Made by a program: the position numbers and the translations under genes
Source of the DNA: Wenzhouxiangella sp.
GTDB lineage: Bacteria > Pseudomonadota > Gammaproteobacteria > Xanthomonadales > Wenzhouxiangellaceae
Assembly (NCBI GenBank): GCA_021767625.1
Contig: JAASTB010000166.1
Coordinates: forward strand, 1-5,377
Length of the DNA: 5,377 nucleotides
Reading direction: 5' to 3'
Notes under the pieces: generated by a model
What the model saw: the letters and a program-made list of their open reading frames with translations, nothing else
What the model was told of the DNA's origin: nothing
Database searches by the model: none
Shown here: in pieces, positions 1 to 5,377 of the stretch
How positions within the stretch are numbered: position 1 is the first letter of the stretch
How the letters are laid out: each line of letters starts with the position of its first letter

Positions 1-1319
1 GCCGTCGAGCGCACGCCCAGCGACGGGCGGATGTGCCAGCCCGGCGCCACCAGGTCGTAGTGCAGGCGCGGGAACAGGTCGACTCGGGCGCCGGTAACAC
101 CGGTGTCACGGTCGAAGTAGACCGCCTCGCCGTCGAGCGAGAAGCGGAAGCGACCGCCGAGCGGGCGATCGACGGCCAGCAGCGTTCGCGGCAGGCGACG
201 ATACGGTTCCTGCGTCGGCCCGACGCTTTCGTCGAGAACCTGGAAATTGTCGGCGAGCACCTCGAACGACCAGTAGCGGCCCGATCCGCGCAGACCGGCC
301 GACGATCGAAGAAACTGGATGGCCGAGTCGCGAAGGTCGCTGCCCAGGTCGATGAAGTATTCCTCGTCGCTCGCCCGCTTCAGGTCGAGCGTGGCCAGCC
401 AGCCGTCGGACGGCTTGAAGCGGTAATCGAACTCTCCGTAGTAGCGACTCTCGTTCGTGCGCTGGTCGTCGGGCAGCCAGTCCATGCGGAACTCACCGGC
501 CTGGCGCTGCGTGAGAAAGCGGTGTTCGAAGCCCAGCATCGGGCCGCGCTTTTCGATCCAGCGCGCGGTGATCGTGGCGTCCTGGTTGGGCGCGATGTTC
601 CAGTACCAGGGCACGGAGATGTCGAGACCGTCGTCGGCCGAATAGCCGAACCCCGGGTACAGGAAGCCGCTCTTGCGCCGGTCGTCGAGCGGGAAGCTCA
701 GCCAGGGCGAGTACAGCAGGGGCACGCCCTTGAACGTCAGGCGCGCGTTGCGGGCCGTGCCCACGCCTTTTTCCAGGTCCATGTCGACGCTGGAGGCCTG
801 CAGTTGCCAGTCAGTCTGCTCCGGCGGACAGGTCGTGAAGTCGAAGGTCTCGAGCCGGGCGTGTTCCGGGTCCTGCAGCGCAACGCTGCTCGCCGAGCCG
901 CGTGCGGTGGTTCCGGGAATCGTGTAGACGACCGACTCGAACTGCCCGCTTTGGCGACGCGTGTCGTAGCGGGCATTCTCGGCGTCGACGTTGAGGCGCG
1001 GACCGCTGTACTGCAGCCAACCGGGAATGCGCACGCGGCCAGTCTGAGGCTCGTAGATCAACTCGTCGGTTTCGAGTTGCTGCCTGCCCTGGGTGAGCCG
1101 CACGCTGTCGCGGAAGCGCACCTCGTCCTGGCGGCTGGCGTCGAACTGCCCGGCATGAATTTCGGTGGTACCCGGCTCGGTCTCCGGCGGGGCTTCGGGA
1201 ATGCGCAGCGGCGCCGGCGGCGGACAGGACAGGGGCTCGTCCACCTCCGCCCGGGCGGGCGCGGCGGCCTGGGCAAGTGCCAGGGCAATCGCGGCGGAAA
1301 GCAGGTGATGCGGCGACAA
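1..1319 (-). CDS. lptD: LPS-assembly protein LptD, N-terminal part (3' end beyond the window)
   Basis: LptD is the outer-membrane beta-barrel that, with the lipoprotein LptE, inserts lipopolysaccharide into the outer leaflet at the end of the Lpt bridge. The visible 439 codons begin with a signal peptide (about residues 1-24, hydrophobic core LLSAAIALALA, ending PARA). A periplasmic OstA/LptA-like jellyroll follows at about 50-190, then the start of the barrel. The motif FPLDDRRKSGFLYPGFG at 209-225 is the hallmark of LptD at the jellyroll-barrel junction. Cys32 (LSCPPP) and Cys164 (TTCPPE) sit where E. coli Cys31 and Cys173 form the inter-domain disulfides; their partners would be in the missing C-terminus. 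E. coli LptD is 784 residues, so a little over half is present. The start is taken as TTG at 1319-1317, behind a weak GGAA six bases upstream; TTG at 1337 is the only other option before an in-frame stop at 1349-1347. It lies 54 bases downstream of the peptidase gene on the same strand. Confidence 0.95.
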   Translation of the reverse strand, partial: MSPHHLLSAAIALALAQAAAPARAEVDEPLSCPPPAPLRIPEAPPETEPGTTEIHAGQFDASRQDEVRFRDSVRLTQGRQQLETDELIYEPQTGRVRIPGWLQYSGPRLNVDAENARYDTRRQSGQFESVVYTIPGTTARGSASSVALQDPEHARLETFDFTTCPPEQTDWQLQASSVDMDLEKGVGTARNARLTFKGVPLLYSPWLSFPLDDRRKSGFLYPGFGYSADDGLDISVPWYWNIAPNQDATITARWIEKRGPMLGFEHRFLTQRQAGEFRMDWLPDDQRTNESRYYGEFDYRFKPSDGWLATLDLKRASDEEYFIDLGSDLRDSAIQFLRSSAGLRGSGRYWSFEVLADNFQVLDESVGPTQEPYRRLPRTLLAVDRPLGGRFRFSLDGEAVYFDRDTGVTGARVDLFPRLHYDLVAPGWHIRPSLGVRST

Positions 1320-1327
1320 GTCGGGTT

Positions 1328-1346
1328 CCGGCTGCAAATTAGCCGG
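1328..1346 (-). promoter_or_regulatory. Perfect inverted repeat just upstream of the lptD start
   Basis: Two six-base arms, CCGGCT and AGCCGG, flank a seven-base AT-rich loop. In lptD mRNA the 3' arm runs into GGAA (bases 1329-1326), the only Shine-Dalgarno-like sequence before TTG 1319, so the stem includes its two G residues. The repeat also lies about 28 bases after the stop of the peptidase gene. It could tune lptD translation, be a protein-binding site, or be a weak processing or attenuation hairpin. No T-tract follows in the direction of lptD, so it is not a standard intrinsic terminator. The inverted repeat is plainly visible; its role is inference. Confidence 0.4.
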
Positions 1347-1373
1347 TTAAGTTTGCATATCCCCCGCAATTGT

Positions 1374-2462
1374 TCAATGGTCGCCGCGCAGAAAGGCCGC
1401 CCGCCGCTGCGCATCGGCCTCGGCCAGGACGCGGGCGCGCTCGTACAGGCAGCCGATGTCTTCGGCGCATTCGGACCGGTAGAGCGACTCGAAAGCGGTC
1501 ACGCCGGCCTCGTAGGTCGCCACCAGCGCCAGATGGGCGTTGTTGAGCTCGCCCGATGCCCAGGCTTCGACCCGCTGCCCGCTTTCGCTGTCGGCCAGGC
1601 GCCGCAATTCGGACCCGAGTCGCTCGAACTCGCGCGACTTGACCGCCGCCAGTTCGTCCCGGCCGGAGGCCTGTCCGTAGCCGTGCGCCAGGCGCTCGCG
1701 GGCCGCCATCAACACCTCGGTCAGCCGGCGGTCGAGCGCCTGGTTGGCTCGCCATTGGCGACAGGCCGCATCGTCGCCCTGCCGCGAGAGCCAGCGTCGC
1801 GCTCCCTCGCGGCCGACGAAGGTGGCGAACGCCTCGTTGAAAGCCGTATCACCGCGCACGTAAAGCAACTCGTGGGTCAGCTCATGGAAGACCAGCTCGG
1901 CCAGCGCCGGATCGGACAACTCGAGCATGCTGTCGAGCACGGGGTCGTCGAACCAGCCCAGCGTGGAATAGGCAGTGGCCGGGAAGACCGCCACGTCGAA
2001 GCCCTCGGACGCCATCTCCGAGGCCAGCCTGCCGGCGCGCTTGCGATCGAAAAAACCACGGTAGGCCAGACAGCCGACGAGCGGATAGCACCAGGTCTCC
2101 GGGGTGACCGAATAGGCGGGTGTCGCCACGACGTTCCATAATGGCGCCTCGCGGCCGAGATCGGCGTAGTCGGAGTAGCTGCCGCTTTGGGGCAGGCCGA
2201 GTTCCTTCGAGGCGAATTCGCGAATCTCGAGGACCGTGCGCAAACGCTCGCGCAAGGCCGGCGCGGTGGCCGGATCGGCGATCAGTTCTGCGATATCCTC
2301 GCGCTTGGCCAGTATCTCGATCTGGCCGCGCGCGGCCTGGCCGTACCAGGCCACGGTGGCGCAGCCGGCCAGCCCCGGCAGCAGAAGACACAGGAGCAGC
2401 CCCTTGACCGACCACAGCGACCACGGCGACGACTGGTACCTGGACGACGAATTCTGGCGCAA
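1374..2462 (-). CDS. Predicted zinc aminopeptidase, outer-membrane lipoprotein (COG4324 / Aminopep family)
   Basis: The protein is 362 residues if started at TTG 2462. A lipoprotein signal has hydrophobic run GLLLCLLLPG and lipobox LAGC (Cys34). The +2 residue is Ala, not Asp, so Lol sorting to the outer membrane is expected. The mature part starts ATVAWYGQAARGQ, typical of this family. A zinc metallopeptidase signature HELTH lies at 193-197 (bases 1886-1872), followed by FNEAFA with Glu210 as likely third ligand (gluzincin type). Other landmarks I recall as family-conserved are YSDYADLGR (about 96-104), CYPLVGCLAYRGFF with Cys125 and Cys131, and AYSTLGWFDDPVL (164-176). The family is called a predicted aminopeptidase; substrates are not established as far as I know. 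The start is uncertain: there is no ATG near the signal peptide. TTG 2462 gives a 33-residue signal, while CTG 2417 would give an 18-residue one (MWSVKG...). Both overlap the divergent methyltransferase gene. The stop is TGA at 1376-1374. Confidence 0.9.
   Translation of the reverse strand: MRQNSSSRYQSSPWSLWSVKGLLLCLLLPGLAGCATVAWYGQAARGQIEILAKREDIAELIADPATAPALRERLRTVLEIREFASKELGLPQSGSYSDYADLGREAPLWNVVATPAYSVTPETWCYPLVGCLAYRGFFDRKRAGRLASEMASEGFDVAVFPATAYSTLGWFDDPVLDSMLELSDPALAELVFHELTHELLYVRGDTAFNEAFATFVGREGARRWLSRQGDDAACRQWRANQALDRRLTEVLMAARERLAHGYGQASGRDELAAVKSREFERLGSELRRLADSESGQRVEAWASGELNNAHLALVATYEAGVTAFESLYRSECAEDIGCLYERARVLAEADAQRRAAFLRGDH
2392..2396 (+). promoter_or_regulatory. Ribosome binding site deciding the TTG start of the methyltransferase
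   Basis: AGGAG is a strong Shine-Dalgarno core with a seven-base spacer to TTG 2404. No comparable site precedes the upstream ATG at 2236 or the internal ATG at 2476. On the opposite strand the same bases encode part of the hydrophobic core of the lipoprotein signal peptide. Confidence 0.7.
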
Positions 2463-3162
2463 CTTCGGTTCGCTGATGTTCAACGCGGACACTTTCGCGC
2501 GCGGCAGCGAAGAAGTCCAGCAGCTGCTCGAGTTGCTCGGCGGGCAACCCGGATCCGTGCTCGATCTCGGCTGCGGTCCGGGACGCCACGCCCTGCCCCT
2601 GGCCGACGCGGGCCTGAAGGTCACGGCGGTCGACACCAGTCCCTCGCTTCTGGCCCAGCTCGAGTCCACCCTCGACGGCCGCGACATCGAGATCGTCGAG
2701 GCCGACATGCGCGACTTCTGCCGGCCGCAGGCCTTCGACCTGGTGGTCGTGATGTGGACCAGCTTCGGCTATTTCACCGACGAGGGCGACCATGCGGCCG
2801 TCCTGGAAAACATCCGCAGCAGCCTCAAACCCGGCGGTCGCCTGCTGCTCGACCTGGTCGGGCTGGAGTATCTGTGCCGCAATCTCCAGCCCGTCCACCT
2901 GACCGAGTACGACGACGGTCGCATCCTGGTCGAGCGCCCGGACCTGACCCGGGACATGACCCGCCTGGAGAACGAGTGGATGCTGATCGACGGCGACCGC
3001 GTCCACTACCACAGCTTCTCGCACCGGGTCTGGTCGGCCGGCGAGATCCGGTCGCTGCTGGCACAGGCCGGCCTGGCCGTCGAATCGATTCACGGCGACT
3101 ACGCCGGCAGCGACTACGATCTCGAAGCCGAACGGCTCGTGGTCATCGCCCGGTCGACTTGA
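2404..3162 (+). CDS. Class I SAM-dependent methyltransferase
   Basis: A predicted cytosolic protein of 252 residues with the Rossmann methyltransferase fold. Motif I is VLDLGCGPGRHALPLA at 52-67 (SAM-binding glycine loop). The acidic end of strand beta2 is VTAVDTSP at 73-80, with Asp77 likely contacting the ribose. VEADMRDF at 98-105 is the adenine-side loop, VVVMWTSFGYFTD at 114-126 is the motif II region, and LKPGGRLLLDL at 141-151 is motif III. The N-terminal DDWYLDDEFWRNFGSLMFN precedes motif I as in related small-molecule methyltransferases. The substrate cannot be read from the sequence. The start is TTG at 2404, chosen because AGGAG at 2392-2396 lies seven bases upstream and because the conserved DDWYLDDEFW segment requires a start before the first downstream ATG at 2476. 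An open frame continues upstream to an ATG at 2236, but that part is antisense to the peptidase gene and shows no family match. The gene is divergent from the peptidase gene, with overlapping 5' ends. Confidence 0.9.
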   Translation: MTDHSDHGDDWYLDDEFWRNFGSLMFNADTFARGSEEVQQLLELLGGQPGSVLDLGCGPGRHALPLADAGLKVTAVDTSPSLLAQLESTLDGRDIEIVEADMRDFCRPQAFDLVVVMWTSFGYFTDEGDHAAVLENIRSSLKPGGRLLLDLVGLEYLCRNLQPVHLTEYDDGRILVERPDLTRDMTRLENEWMLIDGDRVHYHSFSHRVWSAGEIRSLLAQAGLAVESIHGDYAGSDYDLEAERLVVIARST

Positions 3163-3187
3163 AAATCGCGGCCGGCGGGAGGATGAT
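3159..3187 (+). promoter_or_regulatory. Candidate sigma-70 promoter for the secreted protein gene
   Basis: TTGAAA at 3159-3164 matches the -35 consensus at five of six bases. A 17-base spacer leads to GATGAT at 3182-3187, which matches the -10 consensus at four of six. The -35 box overlaps the methyltransferase stop codon (TGA 3160-3162). Transcription would begin near 3194, giving a leader of about 80 bases that carries two hairpins before the ATG at 3274. This is a pattern match only; the spacer is very GC-rich. Confidence 0.35.
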
Positions 3188-3231
3188 TCCTTCAGTCGTC
3201 TTGCCAAAAGGGGCATGAGCATCGGGGTCGA

Positions 3232-3264
3232 GCCGGATTTCCGGCCGGGCCCGATCGAGCCCGG
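3232..3264 (+). other. Two adjacent GC-rich hairpins in the leader of the secreted protein gene
   Basis: The first hairpin is GCCGG-ATTT-CCGGC at 3232-3245. The second is CCGGGC at 3245-3250 pairing with GCCCGG at 3259-3264 across an eight-base loop. They share base 3245, so full forms compete slightly. The second ends one base into the GGGAG that contains the ribosome binding site. No T-run follows, so they are weak as an intrinsic terminator for the methyltransferase. A role in leader structure is possible. GC-rich DNA forms such palindromes by chance fairly often. Confidence 0.3.
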
Positions 3265-3267
3265 GAG
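3264..3267 (+). promoter_or_regulatory. Ribosome binding site of the secreted protein gene
   Basis: GGAG, within GGGAGA, lies six bases before ATG 3274. The spacing is good, and the ATG leads straight into a signal peptide, which supports this start over the out-of-frame ATG at 3215. Confidence 0.65.
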
Positions 3268-3273
3268 ACGACC

Positions 3274-4677
3274 ATGGCCATCCGCTTCATTCGCGCATTC
3301 GCGCTCTTCCTTCTCTTTCCGTGGCAATCCTGCCTCGCCATCGATGAATACCGCCTCGACGACGGCGTCAAGGACAGCGCCTGGGGGCTGGCCGGCGGCA
3401 GCGGCGATATTTCCTTCGCCTGGCTGAACCAGTTCACGGTGGAACCGGGACTGGAGACGATCACCGGCCTGCGCGTGGCCTTCGGCGGCGATTCCGGCAA
3501 CAACAACGTGGCCAACGGCACGAGCGTGACCTTCTACATCTGGGCCGACCCCAACCAGGACGGCGACCCGTCCGACGCGGTCGTGATCACTTCCTGGTCG
3601 GATCTGGTCGCCAACACCGGCAGCAACACGCTCAACACTTATACGATGCCGAGCCCGCAGACCCTGACGGCGGGCGATTCGTTCTTCGCCGGGGCGATCA
3701 TCAACGGCCTGGCCAACATCCCCTTCCCCAACGATGTGCGCGTCGGCGCGCTCGACGAGGACGGCAACGACACCATCCCGAACTATCCGCCCAACCTGCA
3801 CAGCTGGGTGGCCTCCAGCAACCAGAGCATCCCCGTCGACCCGGGTGATCTCGACGGGGCCATCAATGCGGTCGCAAGAGTGAGCAACGCCTTTCCGCTC
3901 CCGACCTGCCAGGGCTGCAGCGGCGACGGCACCTGGCTGATCCGCATCAATGCCCAGGATCCGTCGGGCACTCCGCAGCTGTCGATATCACCGAGCAGCC
4001 TCGACTTCGGCCCGAGCCGGGTCGGGGAGATCGCCGGGCCGCTGGCGACCACGCTGAGCAGTAGTGGAACGGCGAGCGTCGACGTCACGGCGCTCACGCC
4101 CGCGACCTCGCCCTGGTTCCTGAACACGCTGGTGCCGGGCGCCTGCCCGGCCCCGCCGTTCTCACTGGTGCCCGGTGCGAGCTGCACCCTCGACTACACG
4201 TTCGCACCGACCGCCGCAGGCCTGCAGTCGACCTCGATCACGGTCAGCTCCAACACGGCGGCACCTCCGCCGGCGCCCGTGCTTCTCCTCGGCGAAGGCG
4301 TGGATGTGATCCTGGAAGTGCTTCCCCTGAACCTGGACTTCGGCACGGTGGCCGTGGGCGAGACGGTGACGGCGCCCCTGCAGGTCGTCAACGCGAGCAA
4401 CGGCACGGCCACGGGCTTCGACCTGGAAGTGCTGGGCGTCAGTCCCGCGCTGCCGCCGGAGTTCGTCATCGCCCCGGGCACCTGCGGTCCCTTCCCGTTC
4501 ACCCTCGCCTACCAGGCGGGCTGCGACCTCGAGGTGCAGTTCACGCCGGCAGCGCCCGGCGGACATATCTTCACCACCGAGCTGATCAGCGATGCATCGG
4601 TGACGCCCGGCCCCTTCGATCTCACCGGCGATGCCTACATCGACGACATCTTCGCCGACCGCTTTGAGGTCCCCTAG
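3274..4677 (+). CDS. Secreted protein with two choice-of-anchor-D (ASH-like) repeats and a DDIFADRFEVP tail
   Basis: A protein of 467 residues. A Sec signal peptide covers about 1-22 (MAIRFIR, then a hydrophobic stretch, ending SCLA). A beta-rich domain at about 24-205 begins EYRLDDGVKDSAWGL. It contains DPNQDGDPSD (92-101), which resembles a calcium-binding DxNxDGD loop, and DEDGND (161-166). TCQGC (211-215) may form a disulfide. Two Ig-like repeats of the choice-of-anchor-D/ASH type follow, about 235-344 and 345-455, with LDFG at 243-246 and 354-357, a period of 111 residues. Each has a Cys pair 13 residues apart (291/304 and 404/417) next to a Y-T-F-A-P or V-Q-F-T-P strand. The protein ends with DDIFADRFEVP. 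No transmembrane anchor, LPXTG or PEP-CTERM is seen. It is likely exported to the surface or medium; the ligand or role is unknown. ATG 3274 has a good GGAG. Its stop shares CTAG with the convergent acetyltransferase. Confidence 0.88.
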   Translation: MAIRFIRAFALFLLFPWQSCLAIDEYRLDDGVKDSAWGLAGGSGDISFAWLNQFTVEPGLETITGLRVAFGGDSGNNNVANGTSVTFYIWADPNQDGDPSDAVVITSWSDLVANTGSNTLNTYTMPSPQTLTAGDSFFAGAIINGLANIPFPNDVRVGALDEDGNDTIPNYPPNLHSWVASSNQSIPVDPGDLDGAINAVARVSNAFPLPTCQGCSGDGTWLIRINAQDPSGTPQLSISPSSLDFGPSRVGEIAGPLATTLSSSGTASVDVTALTPATSPWFLNTLVPGACPAPPFSLVPGASCTLDYTFAPTAAGLQSTSITVSSNTAAPPPAPVLLLGEGVDVILEVLPLNLDFGTVAVGETVTAPLQVVNASNGTATGFDLEVLGVSPALPPEFVIAPGTCGPFPFTLAYQAGCDLEVQFTPAAPGGHIFTTELISDASVTPGPFDLTGDAYIDDIFADRFEVP

Positions 4678-5192
4678 AACCGTACCCGATAGAAATCGAT
4701 GATTTGATCGTCACGGCGGGAGATGGTCTCGCACGCGCGCTTCTTGCTCTCGAACTCGAGACCCAGCTTTCGCGCCACCGTCTTGGAAGCGACGTTGGGC
4801 GGATCGATGACCGCCACCAGGGTCTTCAGCCCCATCACGTCACGGGCGTGCTCGACGAAGGCGCGGCCCGCCTCGGTGGCGTAACCCTGCCCCCAGTGCT
4901 CCTTCCAGATCCACCAGCCCAGCTCGAAGTCACCGTCGTCGAGTTGCTGCATGCCGACCAGGCCGATGACTTCGCCGGTCTTCGTCACCTCGGCAGCGCC
5001 AAAGCACACGCCGTGATTCGCCAGGTGCCGGCCTTGCCGCTCGAGCATCTCATCGACCGCCTCGTCCGACCAGGTCCGCCCCTGCGTCACGTAACGCATC
5101 ATCTCCGGGTCGCGCACCATACGCTCGAGCGCGGGGCGATCCTCCGGCCGCCAGGGCCGGATCGTCAATCGCCCGGTTTCAAGAACAGTCAC
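4674..5192 (-). CDS. GNAT N-acetyltransferase, RimJ/RimL type (Acetyltransf_3)
   Basis: A cytosolic protein of 172 residues that would transfer acetyl from acetyl-CoA to an amine. LETGRLTIRPWRPED (4-18) is the usual opening of this subfamily. GEVIGLVGMQQL (73-84) and FELGWWIWKEHWGQGYATEA (89-108) carry the core. HWGQGYATEA corresponds to motif A, the R/Q-x-x-G-x-G/A loop that binds the CoA pyrophosphate. NVASKTVARKLGLEFE (133-148) is the conserved helix and strand near the C-terminus, where Asn133 and Ser136 are typical. The true substrate (ribosomal protein N-terminus, antibiotic, polyamine or small metabolite) cannot be told. The start is taken as GTG at 5192, eleven bases after the stop of the transporter gene, with only a weak GC-rich leader. 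The open frame continues upstream, but there it runs out of frame over the transporter. The tight spacing suggests co-transcription and translational coupling with the transporter. Confidence 0.92.
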   Translation of the reverse strand: MTVLETGRLTIRPWRPEDRPALERMVRDPEMMRYVTQGRTWSDEAVDEMLERQGRHLANHGVCFGAAEVTKTGEVIGLVGMQQLDDGDFELGWWIWKEHWGQGYATEAGRAFVEHARDVMGLKTLVAVIDPPNVASKTVARKLGLEFESKKRACETISRRDDQIIDFYRVRF

Positions 5193-5203
5193 GGGTCGCC
5201 CGT

Positions 5204-5377
5204 TCAGCCGACCAGAATGCCGGCCCAGCTGGCGTTGAGCAGGGAAACCAGGGTGCCGCCCAGCACGGCCTTGAGGCCCAGCTGGGCCAGGTCGGCGCGC
5301 CGCGAGGGCGAAATCCCGCCGATGCCGCCGATCTGGATGGCGATGGAAGCGAAGTTGGCGAAGCCGCACAGGGCATA
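5204..5377 (-). CDS. Concentrative nucleoside transporter (CNT/NupC family), C-terminal end only
   Basis: Only the last 57 codons and the TGA stop (5206-5204) are in the window; the 5' part lies beyond the right edge. The frame reads YALCGFANFASIAIQIGG, a highly conserved CNT segment, then GISPSRRADLAQLGLKAVLGG and TLVSLLNASWAGILVG at the end, the last transmembrane helix. CNT proteins (E. coli NupC, Vibrio vcCNT) are inner-membrane symporters that import nucleosides with H+ or Na+ and are about 400 residues long. This would therefore be roughly the last seventh. Ion coupling and specificity depend on residues outside the window, so I assign the family but not nupC itself. It is followed eleven bases later by the acetyltransferase on the same strand. 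Confidence 0.9.
   Translation of the reverse strand, partial: YALCGFANFASIAIQIGGIGGISPSRRADLAQLGLKAVLGGTLVSLLNASWAGILVG

Noticed and set aside
33..2141. A 702-codon open frame on the plus strand
   Set aside because: It runs antisense across both lptD and the peptidase gene, whose frames carry clear family motifs. Its product is rich in R, G, A and V with no recognisable domain, as expected of an antisense frame in GC-rich DNA.
2187..3218. A 343-codon open frame on the plus strand, ending in a mini-frame from ATG 3183 preceded by GGGAGG
   Set aside because: It overlaps the methyltransferase in the wrong frame. The GGGAGG abuts ATG 3183 with no spacer, and the resulting 11-codon peptide has no features.
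3215..3427. A 70-codon open frame at ATG 3215 preceded by AAAAGGGGC
   Set aside because: It overlaps the signal peptide of the secreted protein in another frame, and the product is low-complexity R/S/P. The purine run before the ATG is probably incidental.
1882..3801. A 639-codon open frame on the minus strand
   Set aside because: It crosses the peptidase gene in another frame, the methyltransferase and the start of the secreted protein gene. No domain is visible, and the composition is that of a shadow frame.
4162..4566. Open frames of about 100-134 codons on the minus strand inside the secreted protein gene
   Set aside because: They are antisense to well-formed Ig-like repeats and have arginine/glycine-rich composition with no domain.
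5193..5369. N-terminal extension of the acetyltransferase to ATG 5369
   Set aside because: The extension overlaps the CNT transporter in another frame and is basic low-complexity sequence. The GNAT domain begins normally at GTG 5192.
1..5377. Mobile elements, CRISPR arrays, tRNA or rRNA genes, long direct repeats
   Set aside because: I looked for terminal inverted repeats, transposase motifs, regularly spaced repeats and tRNA-like cloverleaf ends by eye and saw none.

Overview
The window is high-GC DNA, densely coded, with C/G-biased third codon positions. It looks like chromosomal sequence from a gammaproteobacterium. The LPS-assembly protein LptD, a COG4324-type lipoprotein peptidase and a CNT nucleoside transporter point to a Gram-negative host. 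A secreted protein ending in DDIFADRFEVP resembles tails I recall from Xanthomonadales/Wenzhouxiangella-like bacteria, so that group is my best guess. This rests on recall, not on a search.

Layout, left to right. (1) Bases 1-1319, minus strand: the N-terminal 439 codons of lptD, cut by the left window edge. It appears to start at TTG; there is no in-frame ATG, GTG or TTG between an upstream stop at 1349-1347 and the signal peptide other than two TTGs. (2) 1374-2462, minus: an outer-membrane lipoprotein with an HELTH zinc motif (predicted aminopeptidase family), 54 bases upstream of lptD on the same strand. (3) 2404-3162, plus: a class I SAM-dependent methyltransferase starting at TTG behind a clear AGGAG. 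Its 5' end overlaps the 5' end of gene 2 head to head. (4) 3163-3273: a short intergenic region with a plausible sigma-70 promoter, two GC-rich hairpins and a ribosome binding site. (5) 3274-4677, plus: a secreted protein with an N-terminal beta-rich domain of unknown function, two choice-of-anchor-D/ASH-like repeats and a short C-terminal tail. (6) 4674-5192, minus: a RimJ/RimL-type GNAT acetyltransferase that meets gene 5 tail to tail in a shared CTAG. (7) 5204-5377, minus: the last 57 codons of a CNT-family nucleoside transporter, cut by the right edge and probably co-transcribed with the acetyltransferase.

Genes 1 and 2 both act in the cell envelope and may be co-transcribed. The others show no evident common pathway. 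I see no mobile element, CRISPR array, tRNA or rRNA, and no clear evidence of a new multi-gene system. The points that most deserve a second look are the head-to-head overlap of genes 2 and 3, the unusual number of non-ATG starts, the hairpin that includes the likely lptD ribosome binding site, and the C-terminal tail of the secreted protein.
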